This document shows, piece after piece, positions 1-8,646 of a stretch of DNA of 23,669 nucleotides. Below the pieces are notes generated by a model. The model worked only from the letters and a program-made list of their open reading frames with translations, was not told the DNA's origin and made no database searches. This stretch comes from Rhizophagus sp. LPA8_4_AMF (lineage: Eukaryota > Glomeromycota > Glomeromycetes > Glomerales > Glomeraceae), in contig JADRCO010001001.1 in NCBI GenBank assembly GCA_021464525.1, positions 1 to 23,669 of the forward strand, written 5' to 3'. A program made the translations under genes and the position numbers. Each line of letters opens with the position of its first letter. Position 1 is the stretch's first letter.

Positions 1-221
1 ATTTTTGAAAAACTATCATAAGCCAAATATAGTACTTTATTATATCCTATCATTCACCTATCTTTGCAATTTTATATAAAAAAAAAAATTAATATGCTTT
101 TGATAGCCTATAAAATCACTAATTTTTGATATATTTAGTATATCATAATGCTAACACAAAAATTCAGAGTTTTTGCAAAGAATCTATAAAATTATTTCTT
201 ATTAATTAAAGTCATTGTAAA

Positions 222-370
222 GGTAATTAAAAAAGCTAATAGTTTGTTGTTTTCTGATTTTGATACAATTACTTTATTTAATAATTTAATTAATTTTAGC
301 AACAATTCCATTATAAACTTTTTCAGATAATGATCTTGGCACTTTTATAGTATTAATTTCTTTTGAATCT
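222..370 (-). pseudogene. Relic of the kinase-Sel1 linker region
   Basis: Read on the minus strand this stretch matches the linker between kinase and Sel1 repeats of copy B (about 9622-9770), for example DSKEINTIKVP and KVYNGIVAKIN against DSKEINTIEVP and VYNGIVTEIN. A deletion of about 12-13 bases falls where copy B reads DFIF, and the frame is then broken by stops. No kinase exon and no Sel1 repeat is attached. Similarity stops abruptly at 370, where an unrelated hairpin-rich GC island begins, so the piece looks cut by an insertion or rearrangement. It is closer to copy B than to A, C or D. The homology is clear by eye; the cause of the truncation is inferred. Confidence 0.8.
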
Positions 371-487
371 GGGAGGCCCTATGGCCTGCTAAACCTTGTT
401 GCATTAATGCAATAGCTCATAGTGGCTAGTTAGTAGTGGTTGGGAGGGAATCAGCTAGTTTTTATACTAGCTGTAGCCTGTTGTGTT
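371..487. other. Hairpin-rich GC island of unknown nature
   Basis: This stretch is clearly richer in G and C than its surroundings and holds three perfect inverted repeats in a row. AGGCC/GGCCT with a 4-base loop lies at 374-387, a 14-bp palindrome TTGCATTAATGCAA at 399-412, and CAGCTAGT/ACTAGCTG with a 6-base loop at 452-473. It abuts the kinase-Sel1 relic exactly at 370/371. It could be one end of an undescribed mobile element or a structured RNA. No tRNA fold, terminal repeat or target duplication was found, so no family is assigned. Confidence 0.4.
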
Positions 488-675
488 GCATCAGGATTAA
501 TGAGTTTTAAATCAAGATATTGATCAAGTTTCTAATTTATATTTGGTATACTAGGAACGGAAACCATTGAAAGTCCAGAGCAAAAAATTTGTACAAAAAA
601 TTTTAATTTTTTTTTTTAAACACTATCTTTTGTACCTTTTCCAATAACTGTATCTGTATTTATATCTAATGTTGT
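488..675 (-). other. Coding-like minus-strand fragment, unrecognised
   Basis: On the minus strand an AG acceptor-like site at 677-676 is followed by an open stretch reading TTLDINTDTVIGKGTKDS (675 to about 622) and then a GT. After an A/T tract, further open pieces read SGLSMVSVPSIPNIN, a stop, then KLDQYLDLKLINPDATQQ. The composition looks like protein-coding sequence rather than random AT-rich DNA, but there is no start codon and there are stops. It may be a decayed gene or transposon piece. No family is recognised. Confidence 0.2.
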
Positions 676-839
676 CTAAATAAATAAGTTTTAAACCATG
701 TAATTTACAAGCAGCTTAAAAAATGTTTTATTGATTTATTTAACTACGCATATTTTTCTTATTACAGTAAATCAAGGTTAGCTAAACAAAATAAAAAAAT
801 GAAGAAGCTTAAATTATGTTCCTGCAAAAAAAATAATAA

Positions 840-1035
840 AGTCAAACATTAGAAAAATTTTTTAAATAAATTAAATAAAAAAGTAAAATACACCACACTC
901 TTTCCAAATACCTTTAAAATTCCAATTTGAACAAGAAACTTGGCATCCTAGAAAAAGCATAAGAAATGAAACATTAGAAACATTTTTAAAGTCAAACAAA
1001 TAATAAAAACCCGCTCTTCTCAATTTGCCTTTAAA
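840..1035. repeat. Tandem repeat array, left part
   Basis: The left end of an array with a unit of roughly 115 bp. Each unit carries CTTTAAA, a (T)GTACAAGAAA-like motif, a CCTAGAAAAA-like motif, an imperfect small palindrome of the type GAAACGTTAGAAACGTTTC, AAAGTCAAACAAATAA and a pyrimidine tract ending CAATTTRCC. One diverged unit (about 840-910) and one good unit (911-1028) lie here before a hAT-type element cuts the array at CCTTTAAA. The array resumes at 2595. Confidence 0.7.
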
Positions 1036-1439
1036 TAGGGATTGGAATCAATTCTACTAAAATCGAATCTATCAAAAATCGATAAGAATCGATTTTCAAT
1101 CGATTATCAAAAAAAAATCGAATCTATTATGTTTGTGATAACTTTGTCCAAGTTTATAGTATCAGCATGATTACAAGTAATGTAACCCTTAGATAAATAG
1201 CTTAACCTAAAAAAAAAATATAAAAAAGTTAGTTTATAATGAGTTAAATAAATTTAAATTCTGGCCGGCATTATGAATTTGGCCCGAATTATGCTATTAG
1301 TTTAAATTCTAAATTTTGAAAAAAGTAAAATTTCTTTTTGACAAATGAACGCAATAAATATATTAACAAGTATAAAACCACAAAAAATAAATAAATAAAT
1401 ATCATGATAATAAATATAAAACATAAATATAAATGCATA

Positions 1440-2352
1440 TAGTACTCCTACCGGGTCGGATTCGGTCGGGTTTGGAGAATATATCCGACTCAACCCGGCA
1501 AAAATAGAAATGATCTGATTTTAACCCGACCTGAGTATATTTAATTTGAATAACCTGGGTTAGACCCAAAATTTTGGTAATTTCATTGGTAATATATCAA
1601 AAAAAAATTTTTTCCAATATAATTTTTCAATAACGCAAGGTAATTGATCTACAAGACAATAATAAATGATTGTCATATAGGTCATACAACTTTAAATTCG
1701 GGCTTAACATTAGTTTTAATAATAAAAAGATATCATTCAATTCCTGTTTATTTATTGTTTTATATTTGAACAATAAAATCGAAATTGTATCACTTGCTTT
1801 AACAGAAATTTTATGTCTGCCAGGACTTTAAACACATGCATGCTCTAATTGTAGCTGCTTTAAGACTACATCTTTTTGCAGCTAACTGGAACGCTGGTTG
1901 CTTTATTAATCTCAAAATCAACTTATTAGTTAATGTAATATTAATAATTAATAAATAAATAACAAAAATAATTCATATGCATACCTATAATTGCAAGGTA
2001 GTCTCCAGCCATATTTGCTAAGTGGGGATATACTACCTCATTCGTCTAACAAAATTATATATATTAATTGAACTGTTAATAAATTTAAATTATATAATTT
2101 GATGATAACTAGACGTATTCAGTACCTTCCACCAAAGTAAGTTCAATATTAACACGTAATCAATATGTGATCAGTGATTTTAATGATCATCTGGGTCTAA
2201 TTCAGGTCAAAACCTGAGTCAAGGAAATGAATGACCTGACCTGATGGGTCAGGTCATGCGGGTCACGGTTATTAAAATTGTTAATACCGACCTGATTTAA
2301 AATTCACTCGGGTTGAGTTATCCGGGTTGAACCCGAATTTTGCGGAGCACTA
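1440..2352. mobile_element. Nested hAT-type element, internally deleted
   Basis: The ends are TAGTACTCC on the left and GGAGCACTA on the right (reverse complement TAGTGCTCC), flanked by a perfect 8-bp duplication AATGCATA at 1432-1439 and 2353-2360. Both subterminal arms are G/C-richer than the surroundings and carry repeats of the type GGGTCAGGTC, CCCGACCTGA and CGGGTTGAACCCG, as is common in hAT subterminal regions where transposase binds. The centre holds the decayed C-terminus of a hAT transposase on the minus strand. This was therefore once a coding hAT element that lost most of its gene. It inserted into the older outer element. Confidence 0.9.
1811..2045 (-). pseudogene. hAT transposase C-terminal (dimerisation) remnant
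   Basis: Minus-strand translation from 2045 gives TNEVVYPHLANMAGDYLAI, matching the conserved YPxLAxxAxDYLAI signature of the hAT C-terminal dimerisation domain. A GT donor follows at 1984-1983 and an AG acceptor at 1902-1901. Joining across this 83-bp intron continues the frame as ATSVPVSC, the position of the family's ATSVPSER motif. After that the frame breaks with stops, but another frame reads AATIRACMCLKSWQT and then a stop at 1813-1811, which is typical of hAT ends. The zinc finger and the catalytic core are absent, so it cannot code for an active enzyme. Confidence 0.85.
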
Positions 2353-2594
2353 AATGCATATATATACACATAAAATTATAGTAATATACAGTAAAAGATT
2401 CGATTTTTCATTAAAATCAGAATCATTAAAATCACAACGTCTCAAATGTTGTGATTTTCATAGTGCATAAAATCAATTAGAATCGATTAATCGAAATCAA
2501 AAATCGTATCTTTGAATCAAATCTTGAGATTCGGTTAATCGCGATTAATTGATTCTAGAATCATTCTCCAAATGGAAATCGATTCCATTCCCTA

Positions 2595-3175
2595 CCTTTA
2601 AAAGTCTGGTTTGTACAAAATCCTGGCGTCCTTAGAAAAAAAATAAGAAATGAAACGTTAGAAATGTTTCTTTAAAGTCAAACAAATAAAAAAAATACCT
2701 CTCTTCCTCCAATTTACCTAATTAACCTTTAAAGTCCAGTATGTACAAGAAATTCAGAAATCCCTAGAAAAAAAATAAGAAATGTAACGTTAGAACGTTT
2801 CTTCAAAGTCAAACAAATAAGAAATCCCTCCCTTCCCAATTTACCTTTAAAGTTCGGTATGCAAAAGAAATCCAAATCCCTAGAAAAATTAATAAAAAAT
2901 GAACCGTTAGAACTCTTCTTTCCAATTTACCTTTAAATGTCTGACATGTACAAAAAAACCTGGCATCTCTAGATAAAAAGAATAAAAGATGTAACATTAG
3001 AAACATTTCTTTAAAGCCAAACAAATAAAAAAACCCTCACCTTTTCTCAATTTACCTTAAAGTCTGGTATATACAAGAAATCCAGGAATCCTAGAAAAAA
3101 AATAAGAAAAAATTGAAAAAATCATCAGTAACATTTCTTTGAAGTCAATTAAAAAAAACAAAATATACTCACTAT
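2595..3175. repeat. Tandem repeat array, right part
   Basis: This continues the array that starts near 840. Units begin with CTTTAAA-like motifs at about 2596, 2727, 2845, 2931 and 3056, with the unit at 2845-2930 shortened to about 86 bp. Each full unit contains CCTAGAAAAAAA, an imperfect palindrome around AACGTTAGAACGTT, AAGTCAAACAAATAA and a pyrimidine stretch before CAATTTACC. Units differ by many substitutions and small indels, so the array is old. No gene is visible in it; the minus-strand open frame at 3024-2809 is only the repeat read through. Confidence 0.75.
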
Positions 3176-3721
3176 TCCAGTCCGCCGAAAAAGAAGCGTA
3201 AAAAAAAGATTATTGGTAATCTTGTTTATCTGATGTGACTTGTTTATTTTTTGATGTAGCACAAATTTTCAATGACACATTCCATGCGGACCAATCAGAA
3301 ATGTCACCACGTGATCCAATATATAGTCCTTCACTTCGCTTCAAACAATTAGGTATTATATAATATTAACTTAGAGTTTTGAACTATAATGTAAATAAAG
3401 AGATAAAATTGCTTACTACTTCATAATATTAAAATGATATAAAATTATATTTGCAATTATTAAATATAATTATATTTACATTCTATTTGCATATCAATGA
3501 GTACTTTGATAGACTGACATGAAATGGTTCTTGATAGGGAATGTATAGCTGGTCATGTAAAAAATAAGTTAATCCATTTTTTTTATTCAATCTTTTTCCA
3601 TAAAAGGCTCATATTTCCAGAATTAATAATCTTATATCATAAAATATTTACATTTTCCATGAATGGATTCGCAAAAGACTCATTTTTATGGAATCTTTAC
3701 AAAAATAACGGATAAAATTTT
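3176..3721. other. Intergenic stretch with promoter-like motifs
   Basis: A CCAAT box (about 3290), a CACGTG palindrome (3308-3313), a second CCAAT and TATATA (about 3317-3325) lie within 40 bp, a plausible fungal promoter. No convincing gene follows on the plus strand. The 63-aa frame at 3524-3715 is AT-rich and featureless. The promoter may belong to a lost gene. Confidence 0.3.
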
Positions 3722-3916
3722 TTATAAGGTGGCTGCTATTATGATCTCTTTCATTTGTCTAAAATTTGGTACCACAATAGATGCAAGTCTTTCCAGTTCA
3801 TGATGCTCTATATTAATGTGCTGTCTATAATCTGTAAGATTTAACCTAATTAAATTAGTTTTTCGCTTTTTCCTAAAATGGGCTTGACTTTCTTTATTTA
3901 ATCTTCTTTTATGTTT
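3722..3916 (-). pseudogene. Coding-like exon relic, unrecognised protein
   Basis: An AG (3918-3917) on the minus strand is followed by 64 uninterrupted codons to a TAA at 3724-3722. The translation begins KHKRRLNKESQAHFRKKRKT, passes NLTDYRQHINIEHHELERLA and ends MKEIIIAATL. It is mixed in residue use, unlike chance frames in AT-rich DNA. Just upstream (about 3985-3920), another frame reads MASLHETFCKTPRNIK, which could be the preceding segment displaced by a frameshift. There is no initiator in the main frame. It may be the 3' exon of a decayed gene or transposon; the family is not recognised. Confidence 0.4.
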
Positions 3917-4130
3917 CTAGGTGTTTTACAAAATGTTTCATGAAGAGAAGCCATGTGAATTTCAGTATTAGTAATAATATTATATATTATATTAATAATT
4001 AATATACAAGTATCTCTTATTTATGTTTATTTTTTATTTATTAAAAAATTCACTATAGCTTCAATTATAAAATCATTAATATCGTTATGTAATCTATAAT
4101 AAAAACAAAAATTCACAAAACATTAAAAAA

Positions 4131-4310
4131 ACTTTTTCATGTAATCTTATTAGTCAGGAAACAATATCATTGACTAAGAAAAAAAATCTCACTAAAATAA
4201 AAAAAAGTTCTCACTAAACAAAACAATTCTCACTAAAAAAAAAATTTCCATGTAAACTTATTAGTTGGAAAACAATATTATCAACTAAAAAAAAATCCTC
4301 ATTACAGCTG
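4131..4310. repeat. Local direct duplication with CTCACTAAA repeats
   Basis: Two diverged copies of a segment containing CATGTAAWCTTATTAGT, then GGAAAACAATAT and a run of A, begin near 4138 and 4249 (offset 111 bp). Between them CTCACTAAA occurs three times. No coding content is visible. Confidence 0.55.
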
Positions 4311-4512
4311 ATTTCATAATATAAGGGACACCTAGTCACATACTGACAGTACATTCGGTAAAACTCAGTAAAGTTCAGAATAAGGTAAAAACTATATTGT
4401 TAGATTCAGAGCACTGGTCCAAGCACAGCAGTGTAGTTTTTATTTTATTCTAAATTATATCAAATCTTACCAAGTTTTTCTTAGCATGAAATAAAATGAT
4501 AGGTATCCCGTA

Positions 4513-4839
4513 TAGGGATTGGAATCGATTCTAATTTTGAGAATCAATTCTAGAATCGATTAATCGGGATTAATTGAATCTCAAGTGATCGGCAGACTCA
4601 GGCCAAGTTTATAGTGCTAGCCCAAATTACAAAATTTGTGTAACATGAAAACTTGCAATAAAATTTTGTGCAACATCACTTACTCAGTGGTTAAACTATT
4701 AATCTGAAGTCACGTGAACATTAATTTTGTAATTTGAGCCAGCATTATAGATTCAATTTTTTTTGTGCGATTTTTGATTAATCGATTCTGATTCAATTTT
4801 TGATTAATTCAATTTTGGGGGAATCGATTCCAATCCCTA
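4513..4839. mobile_element. hAT-type MITE, 327 bp
   Basis: The ends are a perfect 19-bp terminal inverted repeat, TAGGGATTGGAATCGATTC, and an imperfect inverted region rich in AATCGATT continues inward. The element is flanked by a perfect 8-bp target duplication ATCCCGTA at 4505-4512 and 4840-4847. Ends and internal blocks (CAAGTTTATAGTGCTAG, GCCAGCATTATAGATT) match the outer element at 1036-2594, so both belong to one hAT-mobilised family. No open frame of note is present. The clean duplication and perfect ends suggest a more recent insertion than the outer element. Confidence 0.92.
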
Positions 4840-4847
4840 ATCCCGTA

Positions 4848-5609
4848 TATTATGAAATAGTTGTAAAGAAAAGCCATGGCACAATAGTATTGATTTGATC
4901 ATAACCCTGATCCAAACCAAAAAAAGAATAAAAAATTACTAAAAAAAATACTGATATAAAAAAAATAAAATAAAAATAACTAAAAAAAATTTCAACAAAA
5001 AAAAAAAAATTAAAAAGAAAATTTTGGTTTAAGAAAACTGAAAAAAATGATATAAATAATTTTTCTGGTAATAAATAAATTTTGGTTGATTTAGGCGCAA
5101 AAATATCACACTTTTCAATTATACTATTCAAATTATTTATACAGGGTTATCTAAATACAACAAAATTTTTCTTGCAAATTTCAGGAGTCAGTTGACGCTG
5201 TATCTGGGAGTATGCGAAAGTTTTTTATAAATGAAGAGTTTTAAAACTTGTAACATATGCACTCTTATATATAAAATAAAATAATAGTAGGAAATATCAC
5301 GTAAAATGATGTATGCTGCACCAACTGCATGGATCCAATGTGTGTCATCTGGGTAAAATTAGAATGTTTTAAATAATAAAATTATGATTCAAATATTCAT
5401 GAGTTTTATAATTATAGAACGACATTTTAATTAAAAAGAAAAAATATAGTTATTTAGATAACTTGATAATAAAAAATACTTTGCAATATTTAAAATTGAT
5501 TATTAAAATTGATAAGTCTTTTATTTATATATCTTAGTACACACTATAAAAAAATAATTTAACTGATTTAATTGATTTACACTTTGAGATTTAATAAAGA
5601 AAGAAATTA
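4848..5609. other. AT-rich stretch, no gene seen
   Basis: Long runs of A on the plus strand (4920-5050) create a minus-strand frame full of Phe and Ile that is judged spurious. A short stretch with more balanced composition at 5180-5345 shows no recognisable coding or structured element. The 3' flank of copy A lies at the right end. Confidence 0.5.
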
Positions 5610-7883
5610 TTATAAATTGTAAAGTATTTCTAATCTATTTTGTGCTTTTTTAAAACCTTGTATGGCAGATTTTTCATACCAATAACTTGCTTTATATAAA
5701 TCTTTTGTAATTCCATCTCCAATTTCATACATAATACCAAGACTATATTGTGCTACCTTACTTCCTAAATTTGCTGATTTTTGATATAATTCAAATGATT
5801 TTTGCTTGTCAACTTTAGTGCCAATACCTTTACTATAACAATATGCTAATGAATTTATTCCATCTGAATATCCTCCCTCGGCTGATTGCTTAAACAGTTC
5901 AAAAGCTTTATTATGATCTTTTTTAACACCAATATCATCCCTATAACAAACACCAAGATTTTTTATAGCAATTATATTTCCATTATTTGCAGCTTTTTTA
6001 TACCAATAAAAAGCCTTTTTTAAATCTTTTTCAATACCTATTCCATTTTCATAACAATAACCTGTATCTTTTTGTCCGCTTGTTAAATTTTTATTAGCTG
6101 TTGCTTCAAAGTATTTTAAAGCTAATTTCTCATTTTTTAAAGTTCCATTTCCATATAGATAACATACTCCAACAAAATATTGTGCTAATATATGATCTTT
6201 CTCTGATGCATTAATAAATAAATTAAATTCTTTCTCATTATTTTTAGTCTCAACTCCCTCATAACTAAAATATCCAAGTAAAAAAATAGAATTTGAATTA
6301 TTCTGATTATTTGATAACCAAATATAAAATTCTTGTGAATTTATATTATAATTATTAAAATATACAATAACTTGCTCTTTTATTAATGTAAGTTCAATTC
6401 CTTTATTTAATAATTTAAAAATTAAATCATTTATTTCATCAACTATTCTGTTAAAATTTTTTTCAGTTATAAGTTTCTCTTGTTTATTTGATACTGATAT
6501 ATTATCAATTTCTTTTGTATCCATTTTATTAAAATTTTCAATAAGTTGAGATAATTCTCCTTGTGATTCTGAATTATTGGTACTTATAGAGATCTCATTA
6601 AGTTCTTGTTCATTTGATAATTGAGGATTTTCTGTTATTATATCTGTTTTTGTAATCATTACTTTTAACCAATCAACTACTTGATATATAGTAGGACGAT
6701 TATCTGGCTCACCATCCCAACATTCTAAAACAAATAAAAATATAATTTTAAGATTAATGGAAATAATATTCTAGTTATATTTAAATTTGTAATTTTACTT
6801 ACTAGTATAAATTTTCACATAATCCTCGGGTGTGTCAGGAACAACCGCTTCTCTAAGACCTTGTGAAATCTCCAAAATTAAACCAACATCATAATGTTCA
6901 TCTTCAGCATAAAAAGGAGGTTGTCCACTAGAAATTTCCCATAATAATACGCCAATACTGTAAACATCACTTTTTTCATTTAATGAATACATTTGGTTAT
7001 TATTATTTCTTCGTCTGCTAAAGCTTTTTGGATCAACGTAAGGAACCATTCCAAATAATTTAGATTGAAAGTTAGATGATACTCCAATTCTTTTTGATAG
7101 ACCAAAATCCGCCAATTTGATTGTGTTTTTATGGACTAATATATTTCCAGAGTGCTATTAAAGAGTATATGCTAAATGAGTAAATGCAAACATTGAATTA
7201 CCAACAATGATTAAATAATAATTACCAAGTCACGATGGATAATATTCTCATTATGTAAGCATGATACCGCGCAAGCTAACTGGTACGCCATAAGGTACTT
7301 ATCGTCCCAGGTAAGTTTATCAAAGTTTTCCTTTAAATAATTTCGAAGACTACCACCGTCAGCGTATTCCATTACCAACATATAATTATTATTAAGATGA
7401 TTTTCTAAAAACAAAAAAAAAAAAAAATAATTATTGAAATGCAATTTTGTGAATAAAGCTTAAAATATTATATTCTTTATAATACCTGATTCAAATTTTG
7501 TTATTCCATGACAACGAATAATATTATCATGAAAGTCAACTTCACGTTGAATTTTTAACTAAATAAATTCAAGTTTTAAAATTTAATATCATAATATATG
7601 GAGAAAAAAAAAAAAATTTATTAAAATAATAAATTACCTCACGAACAATTTCTTTCATGGTGATATTATTAAGACTAAAAAAAGATTTCAAAGCAAAAAT
7701 TTTTTCTAAATTTTTCCGATTTGCACGATACACTTTTCCAAAACCTCCGGTACCAATTTCTTGAAAGTTACAAAATTCTTTATATTCGTAATATTTTAAA
7801 TGTTCTTTAACAATAGCTTCTTCAATCCAATTAATCCATTCATTTGTATTTTCGGTATTTTGCGTTTGCTTATTATCAGACAT
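5610..7883 (-). CDS. TKL-like protein kinase with Sel1 repeats (copy A)
   Basis: Five exons: 7883-7638, 7558-7486, 7404-7226, 7154-6803 and 6724-5610, with GT..AG introns of 71-81 bp, giving 654 aa. The kinase domain (about 38-303) shows GTGGFG (44-49), ALK with the ATP-binding lysine at 66, HRDLHSGN (163-170) with catalytic Asp165 and Asn170, DFG (182-184), [12 protein letters not shown], and RPT at 293-295. The usual APE reads DPK in PYVDPKSF. A linker (about 340-427) leads into about six 36-residue Sel1-like units (428-640) of the type [13 protein letters not shown]. Such proteins are expected to be cytosolic Ser/Thr kinases using Sel1 repeats for protein contacts; the target is unknown. 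The start is set by alignment with copies C and D and by an upstream stop. Copy D is its closest relative. No defect is visible. Confidence 0.88.
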
Positions 7884-7960
7884 ATTTAATAATAATATTG
7901 GCAGAAAATGGTTTAAGAATGATAAATTGAATGGTCAGGGTTGTAAATTTTATTGTGTAC
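7884..7960 (-). promoter_or_regulatory. Conserved leader/core promoter of copy A
   Basis: On the minus strand a block reading CAATAAAATTTACAACC then TGACCATTCAATTTATC lies about 35-75 bp before the start codon. Closely similar blocks stand at the same place before copies B, C and D. The conservation marks it as a shared promoter or 5' leader. AATAAAAT could act as a TATA-like element. A stop in frame with the ATG lies within the block, which supports the chosen start. Confidence 0.5.
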
Positions 7961-8646
7961 GGTAACGAAAATAAATCCATTTTAAGTATTTTATGCAACT
8001 TATTCTCCGATTATTGTCGTACAATGTCACCAGGTATCACCAGTACAGCAGTAATTAAGTGTAACGAAGGACTATACCACAATTCCTATAATTCTACGCA
8101 AGGTGATCCAAAATGTCCGGACCCCGGACGTCCATCCGGCACGAAGCAGCACTTCGGGACTTAACGTTAATAACGGTTTAGTAATATTAGAAGAATTATC
8201 AGTCAAATTTTTTTTCGAACTAGATATAATTTTTCCAAGTTATAATTAATGATAATTCGAATCTTTGTTAAAAATCTATCAAACAAGATGTGAATTATAG
8301 AAAATAGAGATTTAAGCATGGAAATTTTTTTTATTAATTGAATTATTATGTAAATTGAATACATTTTTTCTTTAAAAAATTAAAAAAAAGAATCGTTATT
8401 AGGATTGCGTGTAATTATTCTTATTAGTATTTAAATATATAAAATATAAATATTGAATAATAATTGCTTTTTACATTTTAATAGACGTTTAGCTTTGATA
8501 ATATAAAAACACATTAGATTTCAGTGGGACGATTTGATGATTTCGACTTACCGGTATACATCCTTTAACTTTTCTCTAACCACTCTTCATTTTTCCAAAA
8601 AAAAATTTCCTATTTTATCCTATATTAAAAAGGCCTAAAAAGGTTT
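7961..8646. other. Intergenic, small GC-rich palindromic patch
   Basis: Mostly AT-rich and without a recognisable gene. At 8115-8155 a GC-rich patch carries GTCCGG/CCGGAC with a 3-base loop and CGAAG/CTTCG with a 5-base loop. It may be the decayed end of an element related in style to the TCCGGA-rich foldback at 8647-8930. A 77-aa plus-strand frame across 7931-8164 overlaps the leader of copy A and is not supported. Confidence 0.4.

Larger units (their letters stand above)
1036..2594. mobile_element. Non-autonomous hAT-type element (outer)
   Basis: The left end begins TAGGGATTGGAATC and the right end finishes GATTCCATTCCCTA, an imperfect terminal inverted repeat. The insertion is flanked by a perfect 8-bp direct duplication CCTTTAAA at 1028-1035 and 2595-2602. 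An 8-bp duplication and ends of the form YARNG are hallmarks of the hAT superfamily. The element sits inside a tandem repeat array and itself contains a second element at 1440-2352; without it the outer element is about 640 bp. Internal blocks such as AAGTTTATAGT are shared with the 327-bp relative at 4513-4839. It has no transposase frame of its own, so it would depend on an enzyme encoded elsewhere. Confidence 0.88.

Noticed and set aside
421..455. tRNA-like A and B box resemblance (TGGCTAGTTAGTAGTGG, GGTTGGGAGGG)
   Set aside because: The B box lacks the TTCGA core, no cloverleaf can be drawn, and the stronger hairpins there do not fit a tRNA.
1302..1493. 63-aa minus-strand frame
   Set aside because: It crosses the boundary of the nested hAT element at 1440, so it cannot be an ancestral gene.
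2809..3024. 71-aa minus-strand frame
   Set aside because: It lies wholly in the tandem repeat array; its apparent repeats come from the DNA units, not from a protein.
3182..3208. Codons reading PPKKKRKKK, like a classical nuclear localisation signal
   Set aside because: The frame is short and stops soon after; an A-rich tract easily gives lysine runs, and there is no gene around it.
3524..3715. 63-aa plus-strand frame after the CACGTG/TATATA region
   Set aside because: Position is tempting, but composition is AT-driven and no domain or splice structure is visible; it also ends beside the minus-strand exon relic.
4850..5131. 93-aa minus-strand frame rich in Phe and Ile
   Set aside because: It is the complement of long A runs and has low-complexity composition without any motif; such frames arise by chance in AT-rich DNA.
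7931..8164. 77-aa plus-strand frame
   Set aside because: It is antisense to the conserved leader of copy A, and its proline/glycine-rich end comes from a small GC palindromic patch.
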